From Scopulibacillus_A cellulosilyticus (GTDB lineage Bacteria; Bacillota; Bacilli; Bacillales; Sporolactobacillaceae): DNA of 64,000 nt. The stretch is from the NCBI RefSeq assembly GCF_042665295.1, contig NZ_JBHTCO010000041.1, forward strand, positions 62,001 to 126,000, written 5' to 3'. The notes beneath the pieces are model-generated. The model was not told the origin of the DNA, did no database searches, and saw only the letters and a program-made list of their open reading frames with translations. This document shows, piece after piece, positions 32,449-40,455 of the stretch. How positions within the stretch are numbered: the first letter of the stretch is position 1; each line of letters opens with the position of its first letter. The translations under genes were made by a program, and so were the position numbers.

Positions 32449-32534
32449 CCTTTCTTAATTAAAATATGTACGAGCGTTTAGAGTATTCATTTAACGGTTC
32501 ATTATCAAACTTGTGTTAGTTAAATAAAATAAAG

Positions 32535-32572
32535 AAACCTGATTCTCTTTAAAATAAAGTAGAATCAGGTTT
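32535..32572. terminator. Strong hairpin in the 32.45-32.71 kb gap
   Basis: AAACCTGATTCT (32535-32546) and AGAATCAGGTTT (32561-32572), a perfect 12-bp stem. No gene reads into it from either side, so it may mark a lost gene. Confidence 0.6.
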
Positions 32573-32710
32573 CAGAATTTCTGATAAACAGGGCTATGTA
32601 AATTAATCAAAGTTTTTCATTATCCCTTTAACTAAGATTATTTTCGATGATTTAAACAACAAAAGGTATAGTAAAATTTACTTGTAAGTTTTATTAAAAA
32701 GAGGAAAAGA

Positions 32711-33219
32711 GTGAAGAAAAAAACACATTGATACTCGGTTGCTTGTTGGCATTCTTACTGATTGTGCTATCTGCCTGCGGAAACTCTTCTAATGCTGCCA
32801 GTTCACCATCTGAAAATCAATCAAATTCGAACAGCACATCCAATGGTAAATCAGACTCTTCCTCTAAAGCAAAAAATTCATCAAGCAACCGACAGAAAAG
32901 TAATACTGTAAGTACTTGCGAAGGCACCAACAGTAGTGATAAAAATAGTGGGTCTGAAGCTGTCAATTATTCAAATAACTCTTCACAAGCATCAAGTACA
33001 AAGTTATCAAATCACAGCAGCAATCAGAAGTTATATAGATGCCAGAACAAATGCAGTGATTAATGCCACACTCAAAGTGGAAAGTATGAAGAAATTATAA
33101 AGGAACACACAAAAGACGGCTGGCGTTTACATACCTTCGCTCCACTTTCTTCCGGAATAGCCGGAGGTTTTGGGCAAACAATTGCTGTAGAAATCATTTT
33201 TGAAAAAGAAGTTCAATAA
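32711..33219 (+). pseudogene. Disrupted lipoprotein with C-terminal DUF4177-like domain
   Basis: GTG at 32711 after GAGGAAAA starts V-K-K-K-T-H and stops; one base further on, the frame reads ILGCLLAFLLIVLSACGNS, a lipoprotein signal with lipobox, then a long Ser/Asn-rich linker. A stop at 33061 interrupts the frame, after which GKYEEIIKEHTKDGWRLHTF and GGFGQTIAVEIIFEKEVQ continue to TAA at 33217, matching the DUF4177 fold. So it carries a one-base shift in the A tract at codon 3-5 plus at least one further disruption. The intact open part is 32728-33063 (111 codons). Confidence 0.75.
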
Positions 33220-33224
33220 TAATT

Positions 33225-33260
33225 AACCGATTCTCCTTAATCAAAGGAAAATCGGTTTTC
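33225..33260 (+). terminator. Terminator of the disrupted lipoprotein gene
   Basis: AACCGATT-CTCCTT and AAAGGAAAATCGGTT arms followed by TTTC, directly after the DUF4177-like end. Confidence 0.75.
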
Positions 33261-33503
33261 ATATTTATAAAAGGATTATGTAATGCCAGGACCAAAATAC
33301 AGGAGAAAATCTTCACCAACTGCACCCTTTAATGGAATACTAAATCATAATTCCAACCTTTAACTAAACAATTTTTCTTTCAAAATGCCCCGTTATTACA
33401 GATTAACTCCCATGTAAATTATCTCTCAAATGTATTGCTGGAAACATCGCAAATACAGAATTACTTCCCATTCATAATTTAATTTATATAAAATCAATTT
33501 ATG
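33261..33503. other. Gene-free gap before the ECF sigma gene
   Basis: About 240 bp of A+T-rich DNA with no supported gene. TGGAAACATCGC near 33437 resembles an ECF -35 element but has no matching -10. Confidence 0.35.
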
Positions 33504-33537
33504 TGTATACATTTTTAAATGCTCATCCGTTGTATAA
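33504..33537 (+). promoter_or_regulatory. Candidate autoregulatory ECF promoter
   Basis: TGTATACAT (33504-33512) and CGTTGTATAA (33528-33537) lie about 17 bases apart, 19 bp before the sigma gene, in the manner of ECF promoters with TGTAAC and CGT boxes. The match is loose. Confidence 0.35.
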
Positions 33538-33555
33538 GTGTAGGGAGGTCAAAAT

Positions 33556-34047
33556 ATGAAAAAGGAAAATGTACTAGCCTCCTATCTTATTAATTTAGGA
33601 AAGGAAGTGTACCGGGTATTACTAGCAAAAGGAGCCAAAAAAGAAGATGCGGAAGATATTATTCAAAATACCTTTTACAAAGTTTATCTATTGATGGATG
33701 ACCTAACAGAGAGCAATATACGCCCGTGGTTTTTTCGAGTATCACTCAATGAATATATTGACTTGAAAAGGAAAAAGGAGAAGCAAAACGTTTACTTATC
33801 TGAAGAAATTTATTCAAAGCTGCAATATACAGATCATGAATTTGATGTCATTTTAAATAAAGATGAGATTTTCTGTTTGTTAAAAGACATCAAAAAGGAA
33901 TATAAAGAAATTTTCTTTTTAAAGTATTATTATGATTTTTCATATGAGGAAATTGCCATTATTTTAGACATTCGAGTAGATAGCGTAAAGCAAAAATTAT
34001 ATCGCGCACGTAAATTTATTCACTCAAAAATAGGAGGAAAACATTAA
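33556..34047 (+). CDS. ECF-type RNA polymerase sigma factor
   Basis: 163 residues with region 2 (KKEDAEDIIQNTFYKVYLLM, NIRPWFFRVSLNEYIDLKRKK) and region 4 (YKEIFFLKYYYDFSYEEIAIILDIRVDSVKQKLYRARKFI). ATG after AGGGAGG. Its stop overlaps the ATG of a membrane protein that fits an anti-sigma factor (TAATG). Nearest Bacillus types are SigM/YlaC-like; the inducing stress is not evident. The neighbouring envelope protein genes may be part of its regulon. Confidence 0.93.
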   Translation: MKKENVLASYLINLGKEVYRVLLAKGAKKEDAEDIIQNTFYKVYLLMDDLTESNIRPWFFRVSLNEYIDLKRKKEKQNVYLSEEIYSKLQYTDHEFDVILNKDEIFCLLKDIKKEYKEIFFLKYYYDFSYEEIAIILDIRVDSVKQKLYRARKFIHSKIGGKH

Positions 34048-34952
34048 TGGACAATTCGTTAAATGGTGCTTTAAAAAAGGCTAAACGAAAACAACTCCTA
34101 AAAATCATTATTACAACAATTATTGTTGTAATAATACTATTGCCAATTCTCTATAAAACAGGCAACTACTTTGCCGCGAAAAGTTCCTCAAGACTTCATG
34201 AACAGCTTTTTTTACATAATGAAATTGCTGAACCTAATATTCAAATCGACTCACAAGTAACAAATAATTCATCGATGTTTGGCGGCAATATTGTTACAAA
34301 TCGTTCTAAAAATATCGATGGCTATTTAGTTCAATGGAGTACACTTACAAGCTCGTATGATTGGGTTCGCACCAATATTGATTACAATGAGTTAGTACCG
34401 GGATCTTATGGGTCTAACAAAGAGTTATATGAGTATGATAAACAAACAAAGAATAAAGTCGCGACATTTTATAATCCATCCATTAAAAAGTACGATGATG
34501 GCATACCTAATGAACTGGGAGAAGTTTCACAAATGAAAAATCACGTTGCGGAAGTTGCTATTTCTTTCGATAAGCCCTATACCTTTCAAGAAATACAAGC
34601 AAAAATCCCTGACAATTTAAACATCGTATGGTTGTATATGACATCACCAATTACAGATGAAAATAAAGGACCCGCGGGTTTGCCGGTTTATGGATTTGAT
34701 CCATCTGACTCGCCAAAAAAAGCATACAACAACTTCATTAATGCGCTTAAAAAATATAATGGTGATGACGATACAATAAAAAAATTTTTAAAATCAAATA
34801 AGGGTAAACAGTTTAGTAAAGTGAAAATTTTAGGGGTAATGCTCACGGGCCAAACAAAAAATTTTAAAGCCTTGAAAAATAAAGAATTTATTCGTGGTGC
34901 TTCAGTAGGAGCTACGGCGCAAATTGTCCCTTATATTAAACCTGAAAAATGA
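34047..34952 (+). CDS. Membrane anti-sigma factor, sigma-regulator N/C type
   Basis: 301 residues: about 18 cytoplasmic basic residues, one membrane segment (LLKIIITTIIVVIILLPILY) and a large extracellular part, the layout of YhdL-like proteins with Sigma-reg-N and Sigma-reg-C domains. The C-terminal half has VAEVAISFDKPYTFQEIQAKIP and KILGVMLTGQTKNFKAL. Overlapping start with the sigma gene indicates coupled, stoichiometric production, as expected for an anti-sigma. Confidence 0.82.
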   Translation: MDNSLNGALKKAKRKQLLKIIITTIIVVIILLPILYKTGNYFAAKSSSRLHEQLFLHNEIAEPNIQIDSQVTNNSSMFGGNIVTNRSKNIDGYLVQWSTLTSSYDWVRTNIDYNELVPGSYGSNKELYEYDKQTKNKVATFYNPSIKKYDDGIPNELGEVSQMKNHVAEVAISFDKPYTFQEIQAKIPDNLNIVWLYMTSPITDENKGPAGLPVYGFDPSDSPKKAYNNFINALKKYNGDDDTIKKFLKSNKGKQFSKVKILGVMLTGQTKNFKALKNKEFIRGASVGATAQIVPYIKPEK

Positions 34953-35037
34953 CCCGTATAAAATTAATGTCCTTAGTAAAGATAAAAAATATTAATTAAT
35001 GAATGACAAGCACAATCCAATGTTCCTAATAAACGTG

Positions 35038-35086
35038 AACTTCACCTAGGTAATGCCAAATTTATCTAGGTGAAGTTTTATTTTGT
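35038..35086. terminator. Bidirectional terminator
   Basis: AACTTCACCTAG (35038-35049) and CTAGGTGAAGTT (35066-35077) form a perfect 12-bp stem followed by TTTATTTTG, between the anti-sigma gene (+) and adenine deaminase (-). Confidence 0.85.
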
Positions 35087-35110
35087 ATAGAGTATTTCAA
35101 CTTAACATTT

Positions 35111-36883
35111 TTAAACAACCTCTAAAACTAATGGAACAATTTCCTGTTTATCAACGTCAACCAATCCAAGATCAGAAATTTTTGCTTTCGGAATAACCGG
35201 GAGTGTGACTGCAATTAAACGGTGGATTGGATTTTTCCCCGGCATGATCTCTCTTTCAAGCAAATTAACAAACTTGTCTATTTCAGGCGCCAATTCTTCT
35301 GCTGTTGCTGTACTCATTAAGCCGGCTACAGGCAATGGCAATTCAGCGACAAGCTCACCATTCTTAAAAGCCGCCATGCCGCCGTTCAACTCTTTAACAC
35401 GATTAGCCGCTAACGCCCTGTCCTTCTTATTCGTTCCAAGTACGGCTAAATGATGGCAATCATGGGCAACAGAAGTTGCGACAGCACCTTCCTCGATCCC
35501 GTAGCCTGCAAGAATGCCTACAGTCTTGTTGTTATTTTTACCGTGGCGGTGATAAACGCCAATATAATTTAACGGTGCTTTTTTACCATCATAATGATTG
35601 AGAACAATTTCCCCATCAACAACCGGTAAAGTCACTTCCATGAAATTCGTCGGAATACCCGGTGCATAATCATATTCAATCACTCTGACTTTTGCTTTAG
35701 ACGCACCTTTCTGTTCCACCGTGATTGTAAAATCATCTTCCTTAATATCAGGTACTTTAACTGTATTAAAAAAGCGGCTGGGCGGGTTCACTTTGTTTTG
35801 CTCTCTCAATAATTTTCCGTCCGAGAAAATTTGCTTTCCTGAAGTAAACACATCGGAGACGACCATTGTTTCAATATTTTCAAGCAGCACAATATCAGCA
35901 ATTCTTCCAGGAGCTATAGCGCCTAAATCTCTTCTCTTTAATCTTTCAGCCGCATTCAATGTACCGTAACGGATCGCATTAACCGGCGAAATGCCTTCTT
36001 CTATACAGCGCCTGACAACATGATTCATATGACCTCTCTGAAGTAGATCGTTTGCTTTTACATCATCGGAACAGAGACAAACATTCGGCAGATAGCCTTT
36101 ATCTTTAATATATTCGCAAATCGCTGCAGCATTAAGCGAGAAGGAGCTTTCTCTTATTTCAACAAACATGCCGGCTTGAATTTTCTCAAGCGCTTCTTCT
36201 CCGGTGCGGCATTCGTGATCAGAGTCAACCCCAGAAACTAAATATGCGGATAGATCGCGGCCAGTGACGGTCGGTGCATGTCCTTGCGCGATTTTCCCAG
36301 CCTTTTTGGCAGCTTCTAAAATTTTCGGCATCCTGTCATCTTGCTGAATCACGCCGACATAATTCATAACCTCAGCAAGACCGTCAATATCTTCCCTGTT
36401 AATTAATTCTTCAATGACCTCAGGCGTAAAATCCGCGCCGGATGTTTCAACACCTGGAGCAGATGGCACGCAAGAAGGGAGAAAAGTCAATATCCGCAGA
36501 GCGAGCCCTTTGCTTGCTTTAATCATATAGTCAACGCCTTCTGCTCCCAAAACGTTTCCGATCTCATGGGGATCAGTGACGATCGTCGTTGTACCGTGCG
36601 GAAGAACCGCTTCGGCGTATGCCCAGGGTGTTAACATGCTGCTCTCGATGTGCAAATGCGTATCAATTAAACCCGGGATCGCATACTTTCCTTTTCCGTC
36701 TATCACTTGCTTTGCTTCAAGGGCTGTTTCACCCGGGCGAGTGACATGGACAATTTTATCTTCAAAAATACCAATAGCTGCTGGATAAATCTCTCCGGTG
36801 AAAACATTCACAAGCTTAATATTCTCGATAGATAAATCCAATGAAAGTTCGCCGCGCGCAGCTGACACCATTTTATTTTTCAT
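35111..36883 (-). CDS. ade: Adenine deaminase
   Basis: Converts adenine to hypoxanthine and ammonia. 590 residues, the typical length of bacterial AdeC (amidohydrolase superfamily, binuclear metal). Ligand motifs: GLIDTHLHIESSML, TTIVTDPHEIGNVLG, AQGHAPTVTGRDLSAY, SDHECRTGEEA and CSDDV; the C-terminal domain ends with HDCHHLAVLG and TLPVIPKAKISD. ATG with GGAGG. It is 25 bp behind the NCS2 purine permease, so uptake and deamination share one PurR-boxed promoter. Confidence 0.96.
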   Translation of the reverse strand: MKNKMVSAARGELSLDLSIENIKLVNVFTGEIYPAAIGIFEDKIVHVTRPGETALEAKQVIDGKGKYAIPGLIDTHLHIESSMLTPWAYAEAVLPHGTTTIVTDPHEIGNVLGAEGVDYMIKASKGLALRILTFLPSCVPSAPGVETSGADFTPEVIEELINREDIDGLAEVMNYVGVIQQDDRMPKILEAAKKAGKIAQGHAPTVTGRDLSAYLVSGVDSDHECRTGEEALEKIQAGMFVEIRESSFSLNAAAICEYIKDKGYLPNVCLCSDDVKANDLLQRGHMNHVVRRCIEEGISPVNAIRYGTLNAAERLKRRDLGAIAPGRIADIVLLENIETMVVSDVFTSGKQIFSDGKLLREQNKVNPPSRFFNTVKVPDIKEDDFTITVEQKGASKAKVRVIEYDYAPGIPTNFMEVTLPVVDGEIVLNHYDGKKAPLNYIGVYHRHGKNNNKTVGILAGYGIEEGAVATSVAHDCHHLAVLGTNKKDRALAANRVKELNGGMAAFKNGELVAELPLPVAGLMSTATAEELAPEIDKFVNLLEREIMPGKNPIHRLIAVTLPVIPKAKISDLGLVDVDKQEIVPLVLEVV

Positions 36884-36908
36884 GATATTCCTCCATCAAT
36901 TTGACTTG

Positions 36909-38210
36909 TTATTTTAAACATAAATAATAAATAAGCGGAATACAAAGCACATACAGGCCAATCGGAATATCCTTTATTTTCCCTGCGATAATTTTGATAA
37001 CGATATAACTTAATACGCCAAAAACAATACCGTTAGCGATACTGAACGATAATCCAGTCATGAGAACCGTAATCAGTGCAGGAACTGCCTCATCAAAATG
37101 ATCAAAGTCAATATTTTTTAAAGATAATAGCATAGAAAGACCAACGACAACGAGTGCCGGTGCAGTAGCTGCTCCTGGAATCATTAAAAATATCGGCGTT
37201 AACAACAAACATATTAAAAAGAAAATTCCTGTAGACACCGCTGTTAACCCGGAACGTCCGCCCGCTTCAACCCCGCTGGCTGATTCAATGTATGTCGTCA
37301 CAGTTGTCAAACCGGCGAAAGGTCCCACGATGGTTGCTGCTGCATCAACATAAAACGGCCGCTGTATTCCTGGTAAATTCCCATCCTTATCCAGCAGTCC
37401 GGCTTTGGCTCCAACACCTAAAACCGTTCCCAATGTCGAGAAGAATTCACCCGTAAAAAACGTAAATATTAATGGGAAAAATGACCACTTTAATGCTGAT
37501 AGCCAATCGACTTGAAACAAAATGTCCTTAGGAAATGGCGGCAGCTGGAAGAATGTATGCGGCATTTTTGTAACACCAAGAGGGATGCCAATAATAGTCG
37601 TAATTAAAATTCCGAATAAAATCGAACCCTTCACTTTTCTTGCCATTAATCCAAGGATAATTGCTAATCCAACCAATGAAAGGATAACGCTTTTGTCATG
37701 CATGGTTCCGAGCGTTAAATTACCGCCGCTTTTGTTTTGAATTATAAGTCCAGAATTTGAAAAACCAAGTGCGCAAATATAAATACCGACAGCAGCGCCA
37801 ATGCCAAGCTTGATGTTCTTTGGAATCATGTCCGCGATGGCCTGGCGAATACCGAATAATGTTAATAAAAAGAAAACAATACCTGAAATAAGAACCATGC
37901 CTAACCCTGTTTGCCAAGTTGCAAGACCGCCGGCAACAATCGTATACGCAAAAAAGGCGTTTCCTCCCATTCCCGGCGCTATCCCGAACGGTCTGTTTGT
38001 ATAAAGTCCCATAATAATACAAAAAATTGCTGATATCCCAATTGTCGAAACCATGACTTCATTTGCGGGCATCCCGGCCGCCTTCATTAAGTTTGGCTGA
38101 ACAATAATAATATAAGCCATTGTAATAAATGTCGTAAGCCCAGCTAAGACTTCGGTGCGAACATTTGTATGAAGTTTCTTTAAATTAAAAACCCTATCTA
38201 GCCAGTTCAT
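36909..38210 (-). CDS. NCS2-family purine permease (PbuG/PbuO type)
   Basis: 433 residues, 12-14 membrane segments: MNWLDRVFNLKKLHTNVRTEVLAGLTTF without breaks of the family start, GIAPGMGGNAFFAYT, FTFFTGEFFSTLGTVLGVGAKAGL and ESASGVEAGGRSGLTAVSTG are typical of the AzgA/PbuG branch for adenine, guanine and hypoxanthine. ATG with AAAGGAG. Coupling to adenine deaminase supports adenine as a cargo. Confidence 0.93.
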   Translation of the reverse strand: MNWLDRVFNLKKLHTNVRTEVLAGLTTFITMAYIIIVQPNLMKAAGMPANEVMVSTIGISAIFCIIMGLYTNRPFGIAPGMGGNAFFAYTIVAGGLATWQTGLGMVLISGIVFFLLTLFGIRQAIADMIPKNIKLGIGAAVGIYICALGFSNSGLIIQNKSGGNLTLGTMHDKSVILSLVGLAIILGLMARKVKGSILFGILITTIIGIPLGVTKMPHTFFQLPPFPKDILFQVDWLSALKWSFFPLIFTFFTGEFFSTLGTVLGVGAKAGLLDKDGNLPGIQRPFYVDAAATIVGPFAGLTTVTTYIESASGVEAGGRSGLTAVSTGIFFLICLLLTPIFLMIPGAATAPALVVVGLSMLLSLKNIDFDHFDEAVPALITVLMTGLSFSIANGIVFGVLSYIVIKIIAGKIKDIPIGLYVLCIPLIYYLCLK

Positions 38211-38249
38211 TTTTGTCTCCTTTTGTCGAATTTTTGAACTTATATCACT

Positions 38250-38278
38250 TTTATAACATGATAGCTATAAAGGGTCAA
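38250..38278 (-). promoter_or_regulatory. Sigma-A promoter of permease-ade operon
   Basis: Minus-strand TTGACC (38278-38273), 17-base spacer, TATAAA (38255-38250), 40-68 bp before the permease start. Confidence 0.75.
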
Positions 38279-38280
38279 TA

Positions 38281-38329
38281 CCAAATACAAACATTAAAAA
38301 TCATTTTATGAAAAATGTTCGGATTTTGG
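38281..38329. promoter_or_regulatory. PurR operator (two inverted PurBoxes)
   Basis: CCAAATACAAACATT at 38281-38295 and AATGTTCGGATTTTGG at 38314-38329 are inverted copies; the second contains CCGAACATT on the minus strand, the core of the Bacillus PurBox, and the first is weaker. They abut the -35 side of the promoter, the usual position for PurR repression in response to PRPP. Confidence 0.75.
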
Positions 38330-38344
38330 CAAAGGTATAAACTT

Positions 38345-38386
38345 AAAAAGACATGTTCCCGCTTTAAAGCAAGGACATGTCTTTTT
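38345..38386 (-). terminator. Terminator of the SDR gene
   Basis: AAAAAGACATGT (38345-38356) pairs with ACATGTCTTTTT (38375-38386) just after the SDR stop. Confidence 0.85.
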
Positions 38387-38395
38387 ATGAATATA

Positions 38396-39157
38396 CTATT
38401 GAGCCGTATAACCGCCGTCAATCAGAAGCTCAGAGCCTGTGGTAAATTTAGATTCATCTGAAGCTAAATATAATGCGCCATAGGCAATATCGATAGGATC
38501 TCCCAAATGCCCGACCGGATGAAGGGATTCAAGATACTTTACCACAGCCTTACTCTTTTCATCGTCTTTTTCCACCATAGGTGTTTTAATATACCCCGGA
38601 TGAACGCTGTTGACCCTCACACCGTATTTAGATTTTGCGCAATGCAAGGCAGCCGACTTCGTTAATATCCGAACGCCGCCTTTACTGGCATTATACGCCG
38701 CTAAGTTCGGATCACCTACAAATCCTTCAATAGACGACATGTTAATAATGGAGCCTGATTGATTATTTTTCATGGCCTGTACACCGTACTTAGTGCCTAA
38801 AAAAACACCGTCCAAATTAATGCTCAACACTTTTCGCCATTGTTCATATGTACATTCTTCAACGTTTGCAGCTAAACCAATCCCAGCATTATTAACAAGA
38901 ACATCAAGCTTGCCAAATTGTTTTTGGACAATGTCAATCGCCTTTTTCCATTCATCTTCTTTAGTAACATCGTGTTGGATAAAAATAGCCTCGCCGCCGC
39001 TATTTTTTATTTCATCGACAACAGATTGGCCATTGTCCTTGTTAATGTCTGTAATGGCAATTTTAGAACCTTCTTTTGAAAACAACATGGCAATGGCTTT
39101 TCCAATACCGGATGCGCCGCCGGTAATTAATGAAACCTTACTGTCTAATCTCCCCAT
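38396..39157 (-). CDS. Short-chain dehydrogenase/reductase
   Basis: 253-residue classical SDR. NAD(P) motif TGGASGIG, NNAG, catalytic Ser in INMSSIEGF and YxxxK in YNASKGG (the Lys is shifted by the pattern Y-N-A-S-K). The PG motif VHPGYIKTPM follows. Asp in TDINKD after beta2 favours NAD. ATG after AGGAGG. No pathway partner is adjacent; substrate (alcohol, 3-hydroxyacyl or polyol) is open. Confidence 0.9.
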   Translation of the reverse strand: MGRLDSKVSLITGGASGIGKAIAMLFSKEGSKIAITDINKDNGQSVVDEIKNSGGEAIFIQHDVTKEDEWKKAIDIVQKQFGKLDVLVNNAGIGLAANVEECTYEQWRKVLSINLDGVFLGTKYGVQAMKNNQSGSIINMSSIEGFVGDPNLAAYNASKGGVRILTKSAALHCAKSKYGVRVNSVHPGYIKTPMVEKDDEKSKAVVKYLESLHPVGHLGDPIDIAYGALYLASDESKFTTGSELLIDGGYTAQ

Positions 39158-39304
39158 CAGTAGCAGCCTCCTAATCCTTTTTATAATATGAAATTCATAT
39201 ATAAATTGTACAATTTATTCTGAAAACAAACATCGTCATGTGCCTATGACGCGCATATGACGCTTATTAAGAAGACATGTTGATGGGTTAACATTTATTT
39301 GATG

Positions 39305-40057
39305 TTAGTTCTCAATAATTTGCTTCTTGCCCGTCACAATTTTTACTGGCGGAAACATTACATAATGAGGTCCGATAACTTTAACATTTTCAATCCCTAA
39401 CCGCTGAAAGACATGAGCATAGTCTTTAACATATTGAAAATCGAGTATTGCAAAACGTCCATTGGGTTTAAGCACCCTGACACATTCTCTTAATGCCATC
39501 TCCCGCTCTTCTCTGCTTGGAATATTATGTATAGCCAAGCTCGATACAATCACATCAAATGTCTCATCCGCAAAAGGCATGTCACGCGCATCCCCATTGA
39601 AAAGCTTAATCTTATCCTCTACACCTTCCAGCTTTGCATTTTGCAGCGTCACATCCGGATGATTGCCTGATTGATCTTTTTCACTCCAAACATCCAGACC
39701 TACAGCTTGGCCTGTCGTCAAACGCCGTGCCGCGCTATGAAGAACCATTCCGCGCCCGCAACCGACATCAAGCACCTTCTCATCACCGTTAAGTCCTATG
39801 AGATCAAGCAGCCTTTCGCATTCTATAACCTTACCCTTTTTACTGCTCCATATCATTGCCGCAGCTTCAAAGAGACAGATAAGGCAAGTAATGAAAAGGA
39901 CGGCACTTATCATTCGCCCAATCCATCTCATTTGTTCCGGAAAAACATTGAAACTTACTATACTTAGAATCAGTAATATAACACCGATAATTGGTAAATT
40001 TATAACAACACCTGGTGCGTCAATACCGTATTTTCCTTTTCGATGATTCACATTCAT
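39305..40057 (-). CDS. Membrane-anchored class I SAM methyltransferase
   Basis: 250 residues. Two N-terminal membrane segments (LPIIGVILLILSIVSF and MISAVLFITCLICLFEAAAMIW) precede a Rossmann methyltransferase with motif I VLDVGCGRGM, GLDVWSEKD, NGDARDMPF and DVIVSSLAIHNIP. The acceptor is unknown; the ubiE-like motifs suit a small lipophilic molecule. ATG after CAGGGG. Monocistronic. Confidence 0.85.
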   Translation of the reverse strand: MNVNHRKGKYGIDAPGVVINLPIIGVILLILSIVSFNVFPEQMRWIGRMISAVLFITCLICLFEAAAMIWSSKKGKVIECERLLDLIGLNGDEKVLDVGCGRGMVLHSAARRLTTGQAVGLDVWSEKDQSGNHPDVTLQNAKLEGVEDKIKLFNGDARDMPFADETFDVIVSSLAIHNIPSREEREMALRECVRVLKPNGRFAILDFQYVKDYAHVFQRLGIENVKVIGPHYVMFPPVKIVTGKKQIIEN

Positions 40058-40455
40058 TAATAAACCCCTGCCAGTGTATGAGTGTTTTGCCTATTTAATA
40101 TATTATATGTTCTTACCTGTCATTACAATTATTGGGTTACCAAGTCTTGACAGGACTTTTGGCGTATACGAAACTTAACATCATCTACAGGATGCGGAGG
40201 TGCTGGAGCGTTTGAATACTCAATTAACAACTAAATGAAAGATTTAAGGCCTGTTGTATGAACAGCTATTTTTATACCACCGCATGATTAATCACCATAT
40301 AGCCAAAACTTTAATAAAGTTATCCACAGTTCACAGGGTCAGACCCCGGTAATGGATAAGTCTGGGCATAAGTTCCCCCACTTGACTAATCGGATTTATC
40401 TCACTAAACTTTATTCAGATAAAATAATATAGAGAATAGGAAAGAGGCCTGACTT
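40058..40455. other. Intergenic region with repeat copy D
   Basis: Nearly 400 bp between the divergent methyltransferase and permease genes. It holds repeat copy D (40320-40346) and the AAAGAGG site of the permease; TTGACA at 40147 may be part of a promoter. No gene found. Confidence 0.4.
40320..40346. repeat. GGGTCAGACCC / DnaA-box element, copy D
   Basis: TTATCCACA (40320-40328), spacer GTTCACA shared with copy B, core GGGTCAGACCC (40336-40346). The right-hand box is degenerate (AATGGATAA at 40351-40359). Confidence 0.75.

Noticed and set aside
39242..39270. TATGACGC direct repeat upstream of the SDR gene as an operator
   Set aside because: Only two copies of eight bases with no adjacent regulator gene; not enough to call.
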